Source: Methylobacterium sp. J-070 (GTDB lineage: Bacteria; Pseudomonadota; Alphaproteobacteria; Rhizobiales; Beijerinckiaceae). Taken from it: DNA of 64,000 nt. Within the stretch, counting starts at the first letter, position 1; every line of letters begins with the position of its first letter. The translations under genes were made by a program, and so were the position numbers. Of this stretch, positions 25,283 through 33,813 are shown piece by piece. The stretch lies in NCBI RefSeq assembly GCF_022829385.1, contig NZ_JAKSXX010000221.1:1-64000 (forward strand), given 5' to 3'. The notes below the pieces were generated by a model. The model was not told the DNA's origin. It saw only the letters and a list, made by a program, of their open reading frames with translations, and ran no database searches.

Positions 25283-25384
25283 ATCGCCCGGCGCGCGTTG
25301 TCGGGCGGGGATCGCGCGGATTTTCGGGTCGGCTCCGGACGTCAGGCATTGGTGATGGTTAGCCGACATGCCAGATGCTGGGAC

Positions 25385-25621
25385 ATGCCTGGACGCCTGC
25401 GGAGACGCTACACGACCTTCCTCGTCTCCGTCACGACGGGGCGGTCCGGCCGTGGCCGGAGCCCGACGGTCTACGCGGTGATGAAGCCCGGCGCCGAGGA
25501 GGCGCTGGAGGCGGTCCGCCCCCTGACCGAGCCGGGGGCGGTCCTCACCATCGTGGGCAGCCTGTCCACCCGGCTCGCCAAGACCCTCAAGCTGAAGCCG
25601 GACGAGCCGCGCGCGGTGTGA
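25385..25621 (+). CDS. Small basic hypothetical protein
   Basis: 78 residues from ATG 25385; the frame is open to 25298. It reads as a compact domain: TTFLVSVTTG, then VYAVMKPGAEEALEAVRPL, AVLTIVGSLSTRLAKTLKLK. No family is recognised. It is convergent with petR, 25 bases apart. Confidence 0.5.
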   Translation: MPGRLRRRYTTFLVSVTTGRSGRGRSPTVYAVMKPGAEEALEAVRPLTEPGAVLTIVGSLSTRLAKTLKLKPDEPRAV

Positions 25622-25646
25622 GACGGCCCGGCTTGCGGCCGGGCTC

Positions 25647-26354
25647 TCAGTCCACCGCGAGCCGGTAGCCGACCCCCCGCACGGTCTGCAGGAAGACCGG
25701 GTTGGCGGGGTCGACCTCCGTCTTGCGGCGCAGGCGGTTGATCTGCACGTCGACGGTGCGCTCCGCCGCCGCGCCGCCGGGGCCCGCGAGCTGCTCGCGC
25801 TCGACATTGGCGCCCCCGGCCGCCGCCAGGATCGTCAGGATCTCGCGCTCCCGCTCGGTGATGCGGATCAGCTCGTCGTCCCGGCGGAGCTCGCCCCGGT
25901 CGATCCGGAACGCGAACGGCCCGAAGGTCACGGCCTCGGCGGCCGCCTCGCGCGGGCGCAGGCCGCGCTTGATGATGTTGTGCAGCCGGAGCGTCAGCTC
26001 CCGCGGCTCGAACGGTTTCGGCAGGTAATCGTCCGCGCCGATCTCCAGCCCCATCACCCGGTCGTTGGTGTTGGAGCGGGCCGTGAGCATCAGGATCGGC
26101 ACCCGGGACGTCTCGCGCACGCTGCGGGCGTAGTCGAAGCCGTTCTCGCCGGGCATCATGACGTCGAGCACCATCGCGTCGAACACCACGCTCTGCGCCC
26201 GGGCCCGGGCCTCCGCGGCGCTCGCCGCCGCGGTGACGCGAAACCCCTGGTCGGTGAGGTAGCGGGACAGCAATTCGCGCAGGCGGCGGTCGTCGTCGAC
26301 CACCAGGACGTGCGGCGCCTCGTCGGGCAGCTCGGCCCGGGGTGCGGTCGTCAC
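25647..26354 (-). CDS. petR: OmpR-family response regulator, PetR-like
   Basis: 235 residues. A receiver domain (VLVVDDDRRLRELLSRYL, phosphate-accepting Asp in MVLDVMMPGENGFD, Lys in LPKPFEPREL) is joined to a winged-helix DNA-binding domain ending VFLQTVRGVGYRLAVD. The start is GTG 26354, overlapping the stop of a MarR-type gene (petP-like). This pair matches petPR of Rhodobacter capsulatus, which is required for cytochrome bc1 gene expression there. The bc1 genes are not in this window, so the target is inferred from the pair alone. No histidine kinase adjoins. Confidence 0.82.
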   Translation of the reverse strand: MTTAPRAELPDEAPHVLVVDDDRRLRELLSRYLTDQGFRVTAAASAAEARARAQSVVFDAMVLDVMMPGENGFDYARSVRETSRVPILMLTARSNTNDRVMGLEIGADDYLPKPFEPRELTLRLHNIIKRGLRPREAAAEAVTFGPFAFRIDRGELRRDDELIRITEREREILTILAAAGGANVEREQLAGPGGAAAERTVDVQINRLRRKTEVDPANPVFLQTVRGVGYRLAVD

Positions 26355-26899
26355 GCGCCCTCCCCCCGGGCGCCGCAGCCCCCGGCCCCGCGCCGCGCCA
26401 TCAGACGCTGGACCGCGGGGCGGTCCTCCGGCTCGATCATCGCCATCAGGAAATCCTCCGGGGAGCCCCGCGCGTCCGGCGCGGCGAGCGCCCGGGCGAG
26501 GCGGCGGGCCTGGACGCGGGTGAGGTCGGCCGCGAGCCCCGCGCCGGAGTCCGTGCAGTACAGGAGGCGCTGCCGCCGGTCGCTCGAACCCGGCTTCTGC
26601 GCGACGTAGCCCTGCCCGATCAGGTCCTTGAGCACCCGGTTGAGGCTCTGCTTGGTGATCCGCAGGATGTCGAGGAGTTCGGCGATGGTCAGCCCCGGAT
26701 AGCGGTCGACGAAGTGCAGCACCCGGTGGTGCGCCCGGCCGAAGCCGTAGGCGGCCAGGATCCGGTCGGGATCGCCCACGAAGTCCCGGTAGGCGAAGAA
26801 CAGGAGTTCGATCAGGTCGTCGCTGCCCAGGGCGGCCGTCGCCGCACCCGGACCGGGTTTCGCCGCGAAAATCCCCTCGCGCGGGGCTGTCCGTGTCAC
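26351..26899 (-). CDS. petP: MarR-family regulator, PetP-like
   Basis: 182 residues from GTG 26899, or 199 from TTG 26950. A winged-helix core: YGFGRAHHRVLHFVDRYPGL, TIAELLDILRITKQSLNRVL (recognition helix), and the wing with GYVAQKPGSSDRRQRLLYCT. It overlaps petR by four bases, so they are co-transcribed. In Rhodobacter the petP-petR pair works on bc1 expression. The GTG start is preferred because GGGAG lies before it and the family N terminus is short. Confidence 0.78.
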   Translation of the reverse strand: MTRTAPREGIFAAKPGPGAATAALGSDDLIELLFFAYRDFVGDPDRILAAYGFGRAHHRVLHFVDRYPGLTIAELLDILRITKQSLNRVLKDLIGQGYVAQKPGSSDRRQRLLYCTDSGAGLAADLTRVQARRLARALAAPDARGSPEDFLMAMIEPEDRPAVQRLMARRGAGGCGARGEGA

Positions 26900-27067
26900 G
26901 GCGCGGCCGCTCCCAACGGGTGATAGGTCAGTCCCCGTGACGTTTCTCAAGCACGCCGGAATCCGTCAACCCTGGCCGCCGCCGGCGGCGTCTCGCGGAG
27001 CGTTGACCTTCCCAGCGTGGCAACCCGTAGCGTGCCCGAATCGAAATTCGGACGGATGGGTGGACGT

Positions 27068-27580
27068 ATGCGGCATCTCGGGCTGGCTCTGTGCCTCGGG
27101 CTCGTTCTGACGGCGGGCCCGGGCTTCGCCCAACGGACGTCCGGCGACCCGGCCCCGCCGCACCACATGTCCGGGCCCGGTCCGGGGTCCGGCGGCGACA
27201 CGCCGGCGGTCCAGGGCTTCAAGGCCGCGCACGGGGCGATGATGCGCGCCATGGCGGTGCCCTATACGGGCGACCCGGACGTCGATTTCCGGCTCCAGAT
27301 GATCCCCCACCACCAGGGCGCGATCGGGATGGCGCAGGTCGCCCTCGACCACGCGAAGGATCCCTGGACCCGGCAGCTCGCCGAGGCGGTCATCGTCGAG
27401 CAGCAGCGGGAGATCGCCGAGATGGCGGCGTGGCTCACCGGGCGCGGCGTGCCGGTGCCCCCCGGGACCGGGACGACCCACATCCTGCGGGCGGGATCCT
27501 ACCGGAGTCTGACCCCCGAGGCCGGGACCCGGGCGGAGTCGCGCGGCCAGTCCTGGGCGCCCGGCGCGGGGATCCGTTAG
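27068..27580 (+). CDS. DUF305 (CopM-like) periplasmic protein
   Basis: 170 residues. Signal peptide 1-about 21 (LGLALCLGLVLTAGPGFA). The DUF305 core has FKAAHGAMMRAMAVPYTGD and then DVDFRLQMIPHHQGAIGMAQ. Its His and Met residues make a ferritin-like bundle; CopM of Synechocystis, same family, binds copper. ATG 27068 has GGTGGA upstream; ATG 27056 is an alternative. Copper binding is inferred from the family. The last 40 residues are Gly/Arg-rich and not conserved. Confidence 0.85.
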   Translation: MRHLGLALCLGLVLTAGPGFAQRTSGDPAPPHHMSGPGPGSGGDTPAVQGFKAAHGAMMRAMAVPYTGDPDVDFRLQMIPHHQGAIGMAQVALDHAKDPWTRQLAEAVIVEQQREIAEMAAWLTGRGVPVPPGTGTTHILRAGSYRSLTPEAGTRAESRGQSWAPGAGIR

Positions 27581-27647
27581 CGCGCCGGGCTTGCCGGCCG
27601 TCCGGCCGCTCCGCTACGCATCGCCTGTCGGGGATTCGGGGAGCATC

Positions 27648-29015
27648 ATGGCCGAGGCAGCTGAACCGGAGGCCCGCCGCCTCTGGATCCGGGACCCGCT
27701 GGCGATCCTGGCCGACGGGGCCGGGGGCGGCATCGTGGTGGCGGGCAGCCGCATCGTCGAGCACGTGGCGGCGGGCGCCCGCCCCGCCGGCCCGGTGGCC
27801 GAGACCTTCGACGCGTCGCGCCACGTGGTCATCCCGGGGCTGATCAACACCCACCACCACGCCTTCCAGACCCTCACCCGCGCCCATCCGATCGCGATCA
27901 ACAAGCCGCTCTTCCCCTGGCTGAAGGCGCTCTACACGGTCTGGGGGCGGATCACCCCGGAGGCGTTCCGGCTGGCCACCCGGGTGGCCTATACCGAGCT
28001 GCTGCTCTCGGGCTGCACCACGGCGGGCGACCACCATTACCTGTTCCCGAAGGGCCTGGAGGATTCGGTCGACGTCCAGGTCGACGAGGCCCGCAGCCTC
28101 GGGATCCGCGCGGCGATCACCCGCGGCTCGATGAGCCTGTCCGACCGGGACGGCGGCCTGCCCCCCGAGACGCTGACGCAGGACGATGACACGATCCTCG
28201 CCGATTGCGAGCGGGTGCTGAACCTGTTCCACGACCCTGCCCCCGGCGCCATGGTGCAGGTCGGGCTCGCGCCGTGCTCGCCCTTCGCGGTGACCCAGCG
28301 CCTGATGCGCGAGAGCGCGGAGCTGGCCGCCCGGCACGGATGCCGCCTGCACACCCATCTCGGCGAGACGCTCGACGAGGACGCGTTCTGCCAGTCGATG
28401 TTCGGCTGCCGCCCGGTGGATTACCTGGAGCAGGTCGGCTGGATGACCGACCGGGTCTGGCTCGCCCACGGCATCCATTTCAACGATGCCGAGGTCGCCC
28501 GGCTCGGCAAGGCCGGGGTCGGCGTGTGCCATTGCCCGACCTCCAACATGACCCTGGCGTCGGGCCGGTGCCGCACCTGCGAGCTTGAGGCGGCGGGCTC
28601 CCCCGTGGGCCTCGGCGTTGACGGCTCGGCCTCCAACGACAGCTCGAACCTGATGGAGGGCGTGCGCCACGCCCTGATGATCAACCGCCTGAGCTACGGG
28701 GCGGAGGCGGTGACCCACCTCGACGCGCTGCGCTGGGCGACCGAGGGCTCGGCCGCCTGCCTCGGCCGCAGCGATATTGGCCGGATCGAACCGGGCCGGG
28801 AGGCGGATCTCGCGCTGTTCACCCTGGACGAGCTGCGCTTCTCCGGTGCCCACGACCCGCTCGCCGCGCTGGTCCTGTGCGGCGCCACCCGGGCCGACCG
28901 GGTGATGGTGGCGGGGCGCTGGCGGGTGATCGACGGGCAGCCGCTCGGGGTCGATACCGGGATGCTGCGCGAGGCGCATTCCCGGCTGGCGGTGGCGCTG
29001 TTCGGGGGCGCATAA
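27648..29015 (+). CDS. Amidohydrolase, 8-oxoguanine deaminase type
   Basis: 455 residues. Metal-dependent deaminase of the AtzA/TrzN/guanine deaminase branch. The zinc site is NTHHHAF (His 69-71), followed by HTHLGETLDEDAFC with its His/Glu, AHGIHFNDAE and the Asp in GVDGSASNDSSNLM. The sequence is close to the group annotated as 8-oxoguanine deaminase or hydroxydechloroatrazine ethylaminohydrolase. It likely salvages oxidised guanine, but substrate specificity cannot be fixed by eye. A family C repeat follows its stop. Confidence 0.85.
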   Translation: MAEAAEPEARRLWIRDPLAILADGAGGGIVVAGSRIVEHVAAGARPAGPVAETFDASRHVVIPGLINTHHHAFQTLTRAHPIAINKPLFPWLKALYTVWGRITPEAFRLATRVAYTELLLSGCTTAGDHHYLFPKGLEDSVDVQVDEARSLGIRAAITRGSMSLSDRDGGLPPETLTQDDDTILADCERVLNLFHDPAPGAMVQVGLAPCSPFAVTQRLMRESAELAARHGCRLHTHLGETLDEDAFCQSMFGCRPVDYLEQVGWMTDRVWLAHGIHFNDAEVARLGKAGVGVCHCPTSNMTLASGRCRTCELEAAGSPVGLGVDGSASNDSSNLMEGVRHALMINRLSYGAEAVTHLDALRWATEGSAACLGRSDIGRIEPGREADLALFTLDELRFSGAHDPLAALVLCGATRADRVMVAGRWRVIDGQPLGVDTGMLREAHSRLAVALFGGA

Positions 29016-29017
29016 AT

Positions 29018-29058
29018 CCTGGTTTCAAAAGGTCCGTGACCTTTTGCGGGTGCAGGGC
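29018..29058. repeat. Dispersed hairpin repeat, family C (inverted)
   Basis: TCCTGGTTTCAAAAGGTCCG and then tgaccttttgcgggtgcagggc: the reverse complement of the copy at 23501, with one changed base in the loop. It directly follows the deaminase stop and may act as a terminator. Confidence 0.75.
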
Positions 29059-29093
29059 GGCGCCCTGCTGAAGGCCTGTAGGGGATGTCAGGC

Positions 29094-29351
29094 ATGGCAA
29101 TCACCATCCTCACGAGCCGGGCGTTCGATCAGGACATCGAACGCGCCATGAAGGCAGCGGCCGAGGGACCCGTTTTCATCACGGATCGCGGCCAGCCCAC
29201 TCACATCCTGCTCAGCATTGCCGAGTATCGGCGGCTCACGGGACAGGAGCTCAGCATCGTGGAGGCCTTGGGATGGCCGGCCGGCGTTGAGGATATCGAG
29301 ATCACGTTCCCGCGTTCCGGCGATCTGCCCAGGGCCGTTGATCTCTCCTGA
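29094..29351 (+). CDS. Phd/YefM-type antitoxin, apparently orphan
   Basis: 85 residues from ATG 29094 (or 88 from 29085). The DNA-binding N terminus ITILTSRAFDQDIERAMKAA and the FITDRGQPTHILLSIAEYRR core are typical of Phd-type antitoxins. The C-terminal toxin-binding tail ends RAVDLS, as in antitoxins followed at once by a VapC PIN toxin. No PIN toxin follows. A 17-codon open stretch at about 29357-29413 ends with residues like a VapC C terminus (TGVVLLIPWD). The toxin seems to have been lost, leaving the antitoxin. Confidence 0.82.
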   Translation: MAITILTSRAFDQDIERAMKAAAEGPVFITDRGQPTHILLSIAEYRRLTGQELSIVEALGWPAGVEDIEITFPRSGDLPRAVDLS

Positions 29352-29356
29352 CCGCC

Positions 29357-29413
29357 TCAGCGACGACCGGTGTAGTCCTGCTGATCCCGTGGGATCGTTC
29401 CGCGCAGCCTTGA
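29357..29413 (+). pseudogene. Possible C-terminal scrap of a VapC toxin gene
   Basis: Codons ending at TGA 29411-29413 read SATTGVVLLIPWDRSAQP. VapC toxins of the kind paired with this antitoxin commonly end in a TGV-x-x-x-x-PW pattern. The rest of the toxin (about 110 codons) is missing. The stretch is short, so chance resemblance cannot be excluded. Confidence 0.3.
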
Positions 29414-29445
29414 GCCGACCTTCGGATGAAGGCCGCGCGGACTTC

Positions 29446-31119
29446 TCAGAACAGCCCGTCGATCTGCCCGTCGGCGTCCAGCCGGATCGTGTCGGCGGCC
29501 GGCACCCGGGGGAGACCCGGCATGGTCATGATCTCCCCGCAGATCGCCACCACGAAGCCGGCGCCGGCCGAGAGCCGGACGTCGCGCACGCCCACGACAT
29601 GCCCCTCGGGCGCGCCCATCAGGCTCGGATCCGTCGAGAACGAGTACTGCGTCTTGGCCATGCAGATCGGCAGGTTGCCGTAGCCGTCCTTCTCGAAGGC
29701 GGCGAGCTTCTGGGCCGCCTTGGTCTCGATCTGGATGTCGGCGGCGCCGTAGAGCTTGGTGGCGATGGTCCGGATCTTCTCCGCCAGCGGCGCCTCGGTC
29801 TCGTAGGCGTGGCGGATCGGCGCCGGCTCGGCCTGGCTGAGCGTCACCACGGCGCGGGCCAGCGCCTCGGCGCCGGCGCCGCCCTCCGCCCAGTGGCGGC
29901 AGGTGATCGCCTCGACGTCGAGTTTTTCGCGACAGAGATCCTTGAGCCGGGCGTGCTCGGCGTCGGTGTCGGCGTGGAAGTGGTTGACCGCCACCACCAC
30001 CGGCAGGCCGAAGCCGCGCAGGTTGGTGACGTGCCGGGCGAGATTGGCAAATCCCTTCTCCAGGGCGCCGATATTCTCGCCCCCGAGGTTCTTCTTGTCG
30101 ACGCCGCCATGCATCTTCAGGGCGCGGATCGTCGCCACCACCACCACCGCCGAGGGGGTCAGGCCCGCCTGCCGGCACTTGATGTCCAGAAACTTCTCCG
30201 CGCCGAGATCGGCGCCGAACCCGGCCTCCGTGACCGTGTAGTCGGCGAGCCTCAGGCCCGCCCGGGTGGCGATCACCGAGTTGCAGCCGTGGGCGATGTT
30301 GGCGAAGGGGCCGCCGTGGATCAGCGCCGGGCTGCCCTCCAGCGTCTGCACGAGGTTCGGCTGCAACGCATCCTTGAGCAGCACCGTCATGGCGCCGGTG
30401 GCCTTCACGTCCTTGAGGGTGACGAGCTTGCGGTCCCGGGTCTCGGCGATGACGATCCGGCCGAGGCGCTCCTCCAGGTCGGCCAGATCCTTGGCGAGGC
30501 AGAACACCGCCATCACCTCGGAGGCCACCGTGATGTCGAACCCGTCCTCCCGGGGGAAGCCGTTGGCGACGCCGCCGAGCGACTGGGTGATCTGGCGCAG
30601 CGCCCGGTCGTTCATGTCGACGACCCGGCGCCAGTGGATGCGGCGCACGTCGATGTTGAGCTCGTTCGCCCAGTAGACGTGGTTGTCGATCAGCGCGGCC
30701 GCGAGGCTGTGGGCCGACGTGATGGCGTGGAAGTCGCCGGTGAAGTGCAGGTTGATCTGCTCCATCGGCACGACCTGGGCCTTGCCGCCGCCGGCCGCCC
30801 CGCCCTTCATGCCGAAGCAGGGCCCGAGCGAGGGCTCGCGCAGGCAGATCATGGTCTTGGCGCCGATGCGGTTCAGCGCGTCGCCGAGGCCGACCGTGGT
30901 GGTGGTCTTGCCCTCGCCCGCGGGCGTCGGGGAGATCGCCGTCACCAGCACGAGCTTGCCGGGCTTCCGGCTCTCCAGCCCGGCGATGTAGCCGTGGTCG
31001 ATCTTGGCGATGTGCCGGCCGTAATTGTGGAGCGCGTCATCCGGGATGCCGAGCGTCTCGGCGACCTGCGCGATCGGCTTCAGGGTCGCGGCGCGGGCGA
31101 TCTCGATGTCTGACGGCAT
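29446..31119 (-). CDS. fhs: Formate-tetrahydrofolate ligase
   Basis: 557 residues. Joins formate to tetrahydrofolate using ATP. In Methylobacterium this enzyme (FtfL) carries formate into the serine cycle and is needed for growth on methanol. The ATP loop is PTPAGEGKTTTTVGLGDAL (about 64-82). Other family parts are REPSLGPCFGMKGGAAGGG, the TGDFHAITSAH segment and MTMPGLPRVPAAD near the end. The gene is monocistronic, with an AT-rich promoter region at about 31200-31290. Confidence 0.97.
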   Translation of the reverse strand: MPSDIEIARAATLKPIAQVAETLGIPDDALHNYGRHIAKIDHGYIAGLESRKPGKLVLVTAISPTPAGEGKTTTTVGLGDALNRIGAKTMICLREPSLGPCFGMKGGAAGGGKAQVVPMEQINLHFTGDFHAITSAHSLAAALIDNHVYWANELNIDVRRIHWRRVVDMNDRALRQITQSLGGVANGFPREDGFDITVASEVMAVFCLAKDLADLEERLGRIVIAETRDRKLVTLKDVKATGAMTVLLKDALQPNLVQTLEGSPALIHGGPFANIAHGCNSVIATRAGLRLADYTVTEAGFGADLGAEKFLDIKCRQAGLTPSAVVVVATIRALKMHGGVDKKNLGGENIGALEKGFANLARHVTNLRGFGLPVVVAVNHFHADTDAEHARLKDLCREKLDVEAITCRHWAEGGAGAEALARAVVTLSQAEPAPIRHAYETEAPLAEKIRTIATKLYGAADIQIETKAAQKLAAFEKDGYGNLPICMAKTQYSFSTDPSLMGAPEGHVVGVRDVRLSAGAGFVVAICGEIMTMPGLPRVPAADTIRLDADGQIDGLF

Positions 31120-31490
31120 GGGCGTTCCCTCCCTGAGTCACGGGCTCTCGGCCCGCCGCCGGCTCTTGCCGTGCGGATGTCCGGACGTGCAGGCGGCCGC
31201 CCGCGAACAGCTGCGCAGTGTGCGTCAAACAGCCGTAAAATGCGCGTCGATTTTTATGAGGTGGCGGACAAAACAAGTTTTTGGTTCGCGCCCTGAAGTG
31301 TGCCCGCAGGGCGGCGCCGGGCCGGCTTTCCTTGCCTTACCCTCATCCCCCGCGTGAGCGGGCCTCGAAGGAGGTCTTCCAGGGATCGCGCAGCCGACTG
31401 GAGGTCTCCTTCGAGGCCTCCGCTGCGCTCCGGCACCTCAGGATGAAGGGGATTGGTTGGATGGAGCGCCCATTGCGCGACCGATCCCGC
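31120..31490. promoter_or_regulatory. Intergenic region with fhs promoter area
   Basis: 371 bases. The part nearest fhs, 31200-31290, is unusually AT-rich (TCGATTTTTATGAGGTGG, CAAAACAAGTTTTTGG) and probably holds the fhs promoter. The rest is taken up by the family B repeat at about 31340-31450. Confidence 0.45.
31340..31450. repeat. Long palindromic repeat, family B (copy 1)
   Basis: About 110 bases with inner arms CCTCGAAGGAGGTCTTCCAG and CTGGAGGTCTCCTTCGAGG around a GGGATCGCGCAGCCGA centre, and an outer arm CCGGCACCTCAGGATGAAG. It is the reverse-orientation partner of the copy at 36549-36660. The outer left arm has decayed. Confidence 0.8.
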
Positions 31491-33359
31491 TCAGCCCCCC
31501 GACTTCTTCGCCTTGTCGGCGGCGCCGGGGGCCTCGTGCGGCTGGGGAGCCCCCTTGGGCAGCTCCGGATTCTCGGCGTTGTGCGGGGCCGCCACCGGGG
31601 CCGGCGTGGTCTCGGCCGTGGCGGTGGGCTTCTCGATCTCCGGCAGCCCGTCCTTCAGCTTCGCGTTGATCTGCGCGAGGTCGTCCGGCTCGGGGTTCAG
31701 GTCCTTGGCGTGCTGCCACTGGAACTTGCCCTCGAGGCGCCGGCCCGCGCGCCAGTAGGCGTCGCCCAGGTGGTCGTTGATGGTCGGATCGCCGGGCTTC
31801 AGCTCGACCGCCTTCTCCAGCTCGCGCACGGCGTCGTCCCAGCGGCCGAGGCGGAAATAGGCCCAGCCGAGGCTGTCGACGATCATGCCGTCCCGGGGGC
31901 TCGCGTCGGCGGCCTGCTGCAGCAGCTTGAACGCCTCGTCGATGTTGGTGTTCTGGTCGACCCAGGAATAGCCCAGGTAGTTCATCACCTGGGCCTTGGC
32001 GGCGGGCTGGCTCGCCGGCACCAGCGACAGGGCCTTCTTCAGGTCGGCCTCGGCCTTCGGCCATTGCTTGGCGCGCTCGTAGGCGGTGCCGCGGAAGTAG
32101 AAGGTCGTCCAGTAGTTCGCCAGCGGCCGGTCGCCGATCAGCGCGATGGCGCGGCTGTAGGTCTCCGCCGCCTCCTCGTACTTCTTGCGCGCCCGCTGGA
32201 CGTTGCCCAGCGCGGTGATCACGTCGATGTCGTCCGGGTGGGCCTTCATGGTCGCGTCGAGGTGCTCGAGCGCCTCGTCGCCCTTGCCCATCTGCTCCAG
32301 GTTCAGGCCGACCTGGATGTCGGCGTTGAGCTTGAGCGGCGAGGCCGCGGGGATCTGCGCGTAGGCCTCGTTGGCGCGCTCGGGCTGCTTCATCCGGTCG
32401 AGCGTGTCGGCCAGCGTCAGCCGGGCGAGCGCGTGGTCGGGGGCGAGGTAGAGGGCCAGCCGCAGGTAGATCACCGCGGGCAATTCGTCGCCCTGCGTCG
32501 AGCCCGCCGAGCCCAGCCCGTACAGCACCTCGGCGGCACCCTCCTGGGCGGTGCCGATCAGCCGGGCCAGCGGCTTGCCGTCCTTGAGCTTGTCGAGGGC
32601 GTCGCGGACCAGCGGGTGGCGCGGCGAGAGCTGGTCGAAGTCGGAATAGGCCTGGATCGCCAGGTCGGTGCGGCCGAGGCTCGCTTCGGTCCGGGCATAG
32701 GCGTCGACGATGCGCAGGGTGTTGCGGTCGGCCTCGTAGGCGGCCTTGAGGCGCCGCTCGGCCTCGGCGTTGTCGCCGGTCACCGAGGCGATCAGTCCGG
32801 CATGGTAGTCACGGAAGGTATTGTAGTAGCGCTCGCCCCGGAGCTTGTTGACGGTCTCCAGCGCCTTCTTGCCGTCGCCGGCGCCCGCGTAGGACCAGGC
32901 GGTGAGCAGCGTCGCGGTGAGATCCGTGGCCGCGCCCCGGCCGCTGCGGGAGAAGTTCTGGCGGGCGGCGGCCCACTGGCCGGCCTTGATCTGGCGGACC
33001 CCGAGGGACAGGTTGGCGAGCCCGTTGGTGGGATCGCGGGCGATCAGCTTCTCGGCCGCGCGGAACGCGTCCGGCAGGGCGCCGTCGGCGAGCAGCGAGA
33101 TGAAGGCGCGCTCGACCAGCTCGGCGTTGCGCGGGTCGGCCTTGACCGCCTCGCGGTAGAAGGTGGCCGCCGCCGCCGTGTCCCGGGCGGCGCCCGCGAT
33201 GTAGGCGGACAGGAAGTTGCCCTCGAGGGAATCCGCGGGCTCGTAGTCGAGCACCGGGGTCGATTCCTTCGGCTGGGCGGCGAGCACGGTCTGCGGCAGC
33301 CCGGCGGCGAGCAGCAGGGCGAGCGCCGAAACGCTCCGGCGGGCGCGTGTTGTCATCAT
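31491..33359 (-). CDS. Exported tetratricopeptide-repeat protein
   Basis: 622 residues. Signal peptide (about 8-30, ending TVLA), then TPR helices along the whole protein. Well-formed repeats are near AFISLLADGALPDAFRAAEK, AEDALEHLDATMKAHPDDID-like and WAYFRLGRWDDAVRELEKAV followed by ELKPGDPTINDHLGDAYWR. The last 60 residues are a disordered Pro/Ala/Lys tail (PTATAETTPAPVAAPHNAEN). Such proteins act as periplasmic or outer-membrane scaffolds; the partner is unknown. The start MM at 33359/33356 is chosen. The frame is open upstream only because it runs into a decayed DUF2442 gene. Confidence 0.85.
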   Translation of the reverse strand: MMTTRARRSVSALALLLAAGLPQTVLAAQPKESTPVLDYEPADSLEGNFLSAYIAGAARDTAAAATFYREAVKADPRNAELVERAFISLLADGALPDAFRAAEKLIARDPTNGLANLSLGVRQIKAGQWAAARQNFSRSGRGAATDLTATLLTAWSYAGAGDGKKALETVNKLRGERYYNTFRDYHAGLIASVTGDNAEAERRLKAAYEADRNTLRIVDAYARTEASLGRTDLAIQAYSDFDQLSPRHPLVRDALDKLKDGKPLARLIGTAQEGAAEVLYGLGSAGSTQGDELPAVIYLRLALYLAPDHALARLTLADTLDRMKQPERANEAYAQIPAASPLKLNADIQVGLNLEQMGKGDEALEHLDATMKAHPDDIDVITALGNVQRARKKYEEAAETYSRAIALIGDRPLANYWTTFYFRGTAYERAKQWPKAEADLKKALSLVPASQPAAKAQVMNYLGYSWVDQNTNIDEAFKLLQQAADASPRDGMIVDSLGWAYFRLGRWDDAVRELEKAVELKPGDPTINDHLGDAYWRAGRRLEGKFQWQHAKDLNPEPDDLAQINAKLKDGLPEIEKPTATAETTPAPVAAPHNAENPELPKGAPQPHEAPGAADKAKKSGG

Positions 33360-33529
33360 GAACCGATCGCGGCTCCTGGGCGCCGGGCCGTCGCGGGCCG
33401 GGCGCGGGAATGGCGGGGCGTCCCCGTAAAAAACGCTGGGGACACTGAACCCATCCCGCCAGCCCCGCAAGGCGAAAGGATGGCGCGGGGGGCCGGCGGG
33501 CTCGGGTGCCGGCTTCCTGCGACGGTTGC

Positions 33530-33812
33530 CCCGCTCACCGAGGAGGCTCGACAGGACCTCCGCCGGGATCATCGTCGGAAGGGCGGCGGTCAAGACCCCG
33601 TGAACGCTGACGTGGATGTCGAGATCCGCGATCTCGAAGGCAGCGCTGCCCGGCCAGAGTTCGAGGCGTGCGAGGGCGGAAGGTATCGATGTCGCGCACG
33701 GGCGCGATCAAGGCGCGCGGGACCAGGAATCCACCGTGACGCTCGGTCAGGATCGCGACGGCGTCGTGGTCCGGCCAATAGGCGATCGTACTGGCCCGGA
33801 ACGTCCGCAGGG
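33530..33812 (-). pseudogene. Frameshifted DUF2442-like gene remnant
   Basis: On the minus strand one frame gives ASTIAYWPDHDAVAILTERH and then GGFLVPRALIAPVRDIDT (about 33812-33681). The next frame continues SALARLELWPGSAAFEIADL and DIHVSVHGVLTAALPTMIPA, then LLGERG (33680 to about 33535). Together they resemble DUF2442 proteins, which read as a VPR-x-L core followed by a LWP and a LDIHVSVHG motif. One base gain or loss at about 33680 breaks the frame. The 5' start and the stop also look lost; the second frame runs on into the TPR gene. The family assignment is by eye. Confidence 0.55.
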
Positions 33813-33813
33813 A

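Noticed and set aside
29218..31113. 631-codon open frame on the plus strand
   Set aside because: It is antisense to fhs and has no protein-like features.
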